A stretch of 64,000 nucleotides of DNA from Nodosilinea sp. WJT8-NPBG4 (lineage in GTDB: Bacteria > Cyanobacteriota > Cyanobacteriia > Phormidesmidales > Phormidesmidaceae): positions 1 to 64,000 of the forward strand of contig JAHHHQ010000060.1 of assembly GCA_019359285.1 (NCBI GenBank). The letters run 5' to 3'. A program made the position numbers and the translations under genes. Positions 61,285 through 64,000 of this stretch are shown here, piece by piece. Under the pieces are notes generated by a model. That model was not told the DNA's origin and searched no databases. It saw only the letters and a program-made list of their open reading frames with translations. The first letter of the stretch is position 1. Each line of letters opens with the position of its first letter.

Positions 61285-61555
61285 TGCTGCTACGCGGAGT
61301 TCAAAATGCAAAGTTAAAAATGGAAAATCCTCAGGGTGTAAGCGTTTCAATCTTCCTGCGCGGCAGGTTTACTTCTGCCCTGCTGTACTAGGCAAAACGA
61401 GCCAACGCTTTAAAGGCCTGCCAGAGGTTTGAATTTTCAATTTTGAACTTTGAATTATTACAGCTTTCCTCCGGCTACACGCCACGAATGGGTTTCACGA
61501 GCTACCCCTGTAGGTCAGGTATAGTGGGACTTTACAGCTGCCAGGAGGTCGGGGC
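61285..61555. other. Intergenic region with AT-rich inverted repeat
   Basis: TTCAAAATGCAAAGTTAAAA (from 61301) and TTCAATTTTGAACTTTGAAT (from 61436) are imperfect inverted copies. Such ACTCAAAATTCAAAAC-type runs also occur between ndhF3 and ndhD3 (26872-26920). Probably a dispersed intergenic repeat; no gene is seen. Confidence 0.45.
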
Positions 61556-62101
61556 ATGAATACAAGCAGCAATGTGGTCAAGATTTTGTCGGCGGAGGAA
61601 ATGCGCCGCACGCTGAATCGACTGGCGTCGGAAGTGGTGGAGCGGGGCGGCGACCTGAGCCGTCTAGTGCTGCTGGGCATTTATACCCGAGGCGTGCCCC
61701 TGGCTCATTTGCTGGCCCAACAGATTCAGCGGTTAGAAGGGGTAGAGCTGCCGGTGGGCGCGATCGACATCACTCTCTACCGCGATGACCTGGATAAAAT
61801 CAGCACGCGCACCCCGGCCCGCACCGAGATCCCGTTCGACATCAGCGATCGCGTGGTGGTGCTGGTGGACGATGTCATTTTTAGTGGGCGCACCATTCGC
61901 GCTGCTCTCAATGCGGTCATCGACTACGGTCGGCCCAGCGCCATTCGCCTGGCGGTGCTGATTGACCGGGGCCATCGAGAGCTGCCCGTGCGCCCTGACT
62001 TTGTGGGTAAAACTCTGCCGACGGCGAAGGATGAGTCGGTGAAGGTGTTTTTGCAGGATACGGACGGGCGAGATGGGGTGGAGCTTTTGAAGCGGGCATA
62101 A
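61556..62101 (+). CDS. pyrR: PyrR: pyrimidine regulatory protein / uracil phosphoribosyltransferase
   Basis: 181 residues. The PRPP-binding motif VVVLVDDVIFSGRTIRAAL and the RDDLDKIS hood loop are the PyrR type I PRTase signatures. In Bacillus it binds pyr mRNA to attenuate pyrimidine synthesis and also makes UMP from uracil; whether the RNA function holds here is not shown. Start at ATG 61556 with GGAGG upstream. Confidence 0.93.
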   Translation: MNTSSNVVKILSAEEMRRTLNRLASEVVERGGDLSRLVLLGIYTRGVPLAHLLAQQIQRLEGVELPVGAIDITLYRDDLDKISTRTPARTEIPFDISDRVVVLVDDVIFSGRTIRAALNAVIDYGRPSAIRLAVLIDRGHRELPVRPDFVGKTLPTAKDESVKVFLQDTDGRDGVELLKRA

Positions 62102-62190
62102 GGAATGGGGGTGTTACGTCTGGTGTGCGATCGCGCCAAAAGCGCCCCGATTTTTCCTAGGATAGGGAGCGTTGATTTTGCGAAACCCTT

Positions 62191-63234
62191 GTGACTCTAC
62201 TGCCTGTCGCCCATGAGACCCAGGCCCGCAAGGCCGACCACCTGCGCATTTGCTTAGAGGGGCCGGTACAGTGTGCCCAGGTGACCACTGGGCTAGAGCG
62301 CTATCGGTTTACCCACTGCTGCCTGCCAGAGATCGACTATCAAGATATCGACCTGAGCACGGTGTTTTTGGGGCATCGGCTGGAGGCACCGCTGCTGATT
62401 TCGTCAATGACTGGGGGCACCGAGGAGGCGCATCAGATCAACCGGCGGCTGGCGGCGGTGGCTCAGCGCTATGGGTTGGCGATGGGGGTAGGCTCCCAAC
62501 GGGTCGGGGTCGAAAATCCTGACGTGATGGAAACGTTTGCGGTCAGGTCAGAGGCTCCAGACATTCTGCTGCTAGCGAATTTGGGGGCGGTGCAGCTCAA
62601 CTACGGCTACGGTCTCGACCAGTGCCGCCGCGTAGTAGAAAAGCTGGCGGCCGACGCGCTGATTTTGCACCTCAACCCATTGCAAGAGGCGGTGCAGACG
62701 GGGGGGGATACCAACTTTAAGGGCCTGCTGGCCAAGCTTGAGCAGCTCTGCGCGGTGTTGCCGGTGCCGGTGATTGCTAAGGAGGTCGGTAACGGCATTT
62801 CGGCACCCATGGTGCAGCGGCTGATGGAAGCCGGGGTCGCGGCTGTGGATGTGGCCGGAGCTGGGGGCACATCCTGGGCCAGAGTGGAGAGCGAGCGAGC
62901 GAGCGATGCCCACCAGCGGCGGCTGGGGCAGACCTTTGGGGAATGGGGTTTGTCCACGGCAGACTGTATTATCCAAGCGCGACGAGTGGCCCCGGCACTG
63001 CCGTTGATTGCCTCGGGGGGGCTGCGCCACGGGCTGGATGTGGCAAAAACCCTGGCCCTGGGAGCCGATTTGGCGGGGCTGGCGATGCCGTTTTTGCAGG
63101 CGGCGAGTGAGTCAGAGGAGGCTGTGGCGGCTCTCGCAGAGGTGCTAATGGCCGAGATTAGGACAGTGTTATTCTGCACCGGGCAGGAGAACTTGGCCGG
63201 GCTCCGCCAGGTAGAGGTGTTGGAGCGAGACTAG
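62191..63234 (+). CDS. fni: Isopentenyl-diphosphate delta-isomerase, type 2 (FMN)
   Basis: 347 residues, GTG start at 62191. It interconverts IPP and DMAPP, using reduced FMN and Mg2+, to supply carotenoid, phytol and quinone synthesis. Signature blocks: SSMTGGTEEAHQINRRLA, GVGSQRVGVENPD and LILHLNPLQEAVQTGG (with the catalytic Gln), then IASGGLRHGLDVAKTLALGA for FMN phosphate. Length is as in the family. It lies 90 bp after pyrR and may share its transcript. Confidence 0.95.
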   Translation: MTLLPVAHETQARKADHLRICLEGPVQCAQVTTGLERYRFTHCCLPEIDYQDIDLSTVFLGHRLEAPLLISSMTGGTEEAHQINRRLAAVAQRYGLAMGVGSQRVGVENPDVMETFAVRSEAPDILLLANLGAVQLNYGYGLDQCRRVVEKLAADALILHLNPLQEAVQTGGDTNFKGLLAKLEQLCAVLPVPVIAKEVGNGISAPMVQRLMEAGVAAVDVAGAGGTSWARVESERASDAHQRRLGQTFGEWGLSTADCIIQARRVAPALPLIASGGLRHGLDVAKTLALGADLAGLAMPFLQAASESEEAVAALAEVLMAEIRTVLFCTGQENLAGLRQVEVLERD

Positions 63235-63287
63235 GCCAGGTTCGTCAGTCGTATTGCAAACGCCCATTAGATTGGGACAAGTTCGAC

Positions 63288-63316
63288 GTAGGGGCATTGC
63301 ACTGCAATGCCCCTAC
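63288..63316. repeat. 29-bp perfect inverted repeat between convergent genes
   Basis: GTAGGGGCATTGCA and its exact complement flank a single central base. It lies between the convergent fni and mannitol-dehydrogenase genes. Lacking a U-run, it is more likely a dispersed REP-like palindrome than a terminator, though it may end transcription from both sides. Confidence 0.75.
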
Positions 63317-63331
63317 CAGCAGGTTTTGACT

Positions 63332-64000
63332 TCATTTAGCTGGAACAGTCTCAAGCAGCTTTGCCAGGGTGGCTTGGGTACCCAGTTCATGGAGCTGGTG
63401 CAGGTACTGGGTTACCGCCTTGACGAATCGTGACGACTGGGGCAGATCGCCAAAGATCTCCGTCAGATTCAGCAGCGGCATGGGGTCAGTGCCGCCCGAT
63501 CGCGCCCGTTCCATCAGCGTATCTGCCATGGGGTCATCGATCGGCATGGTATGGCCCTGATCGTCTTTGCCGTTGAGGTAGCGGAACCAGGCGGCGATAG
63601 TGAGACTTAGGTAGTCGATCGCGCCATTCTGGCCCAGCTTGTCGCGCAGAGAGCCAAGGGCCCATTTGGGAATCTTGGCTGAGCTATTGAGGCAGAGCCG
63701 AGGCAGCTGGTCGCGAATTTTTGGATTCGAGAACCGTTCTACCAAGGTCTGTTTGTATTGGCTGACGTCGATACCGGGAACGGGGTGCAGGGTGGGGATG
63801 ACTTCATCCATCAAACGCTCGACCGCCTGGTGAATCTGGGGGTCGGCCATCGATTCGTGAACGTAGGCGTAACCCTTGAGAGAGCCGAGATAGCCGATCA
63901 GCTGGTGGCTGGTGTTGAGCAGCCGAATCTTCATCATCTCGTAGGGGTGCACGTCGTCGGTCATCTGCACGCCGACGCTTTCCCAGTCAGGACGTCCGGC
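63332..64000 (-). CDS. Mannitol dehydrogenase / fructuronate reductase family, C-terminal part (runs off the right edge)
   Basis: Open from the right edge (phase matches the codon starting at 64000) to the stop at 63332, about 222 residues. GVQMTDDVHPYEMMKIRLLN and the HQLIGYLGSLKGYAYVHESM helices are the C-terminal catalytic domain of the polyol-specific long-chain dehydrogenase family. The NAD-binding N-terminal half lies outside the window. Substrate (mannitol, fructuronate or another polyol) cannot be told. Confidence 0.88.
   Translation of the reverse strand, partial: AGRPDWESVGVQMTDDVHPYEMMKIRLLNTSHQLIGYLGSLKGYAYVHESMADPQIHQAVERLMDEVIPTLHPVPGIDVSQYKQTLVERFSNPKIRDQLPRLCLNSSAKIPKWALGSLRDKLGQNGAIDYLSLTIAAWFRYLNGKDDQGHTMPIDDPMADTLMERARSGGTDPMPLLNLTEIFGDLPQSSRFVKAVTQYLHQLHELGTQATLAKLLETVPAK

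Noticed and set aside
1..64000. tRNA, rRNA, tmRNA or riboswitch genes
   Set aside because: Intergenic regions were read for cloverleaf, TTCRA and known leader motifs; none was convincing, though a covariance search was not possible.

Overview
The window looks like a piece of a moderately GC-rich cyanobacterial chromosome. The HIP1 octamer GCGATCGC recurs throughout, and several genes are cyanobacterial or plastid hallmarks: Gun4, Ycf46 and an NDH-1MS CO2-uptake cluster (ndhF3, ndhD3, cupA, cupS). Most genes are single housekeeping genes in short runs that switch strand often. The genus cannot be fixed from the sequence. No rRNA, tRNA, CRISPR array or complete insertion sequence was recognised.

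Layout. 1-5.5 kb: the end of an unidentified gene, ygfZ, gmd, a DUF2996 protein, an alpha/beta hydrolase and a DUF790 (Bax1-like) nuclease. 5.5-12.9 kb, minus strand: recG with a conserved acidic partner, tsf-rpsB with a structured leader, and icd. 13-17 kb: a LuxR-type response regulator, gun4, a DUF2256 mini-gene, an isoaspartyl peptidase with a 46-residue membrane peptide, and a glutathionyl-hydroquinone reductase. 17.6-24.6 kb: gnd, a small membrane protein, a translationally coupled pentapeptide-repeat/cutA pair, a membrane protein, and a large coiled-coil/PLD-like/TPR protein. 25-31 kb: the CO2-uptake cluster, interrupted by a NUDIX gene on the opposite strand. 31-42.8 kb: a nuclease lipoprotein, a disulfide-reductase-like flavoprotein without its catalytic cysteines, ppx, three small envelope proteins, a DUF1565/SLH protein, a methyltransferase, a GT39 glycosyltransferase, a small secreted protein and an NTF2-like protein. 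43-51 kb is the accessory region: a P-loop ATPase coupled to a giant STAND NTPase with a near-identical propeller-repeat array, a 21-bp minisatellite, a small conserved protein and a DUF433/DUF5615 toxin-antitoxin pair. 51-64 kb: uvrA, a 1-kb AT-richer gap, a GT61-like glycosyltransferase, ycf46, a DUF1361 protein, an S10 carboxypeptidase, a TerB-like protein, pyrR, type 2 IPP isomerase and the C-terminal part of a mannitol-dehydrogenase-family gene.

The most interesting locus is 43.1-49.3 kb. An ATPase gene overlaps by 8 bp a gene that would encode a protein of about 1,615 residues: an NTPase-like N-terminus, TPR-like helices, a STAND P-loop NTPase, a membrane segment, an Ala/Gln-rich coiled coil and a beta-propeller made of 11 near-identical 108/111-nt repeats. 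As given, this gene carries one in-frame amber codon and one 1-nt deletion inside the repeats. It resembles the repeat-sensor STAND proteins linked to biological conflict, caught in a broken, recoded or phase-variable state.

A second theme is intergenic: purine-rich TGGATGGG-type microsatellites and their pyrimidine-rich complements flank several genes. In the CO2-uptake cluster they run directly into the start codons of both cupA and cupS, where no Shine-Dalgarno sequence is visible.
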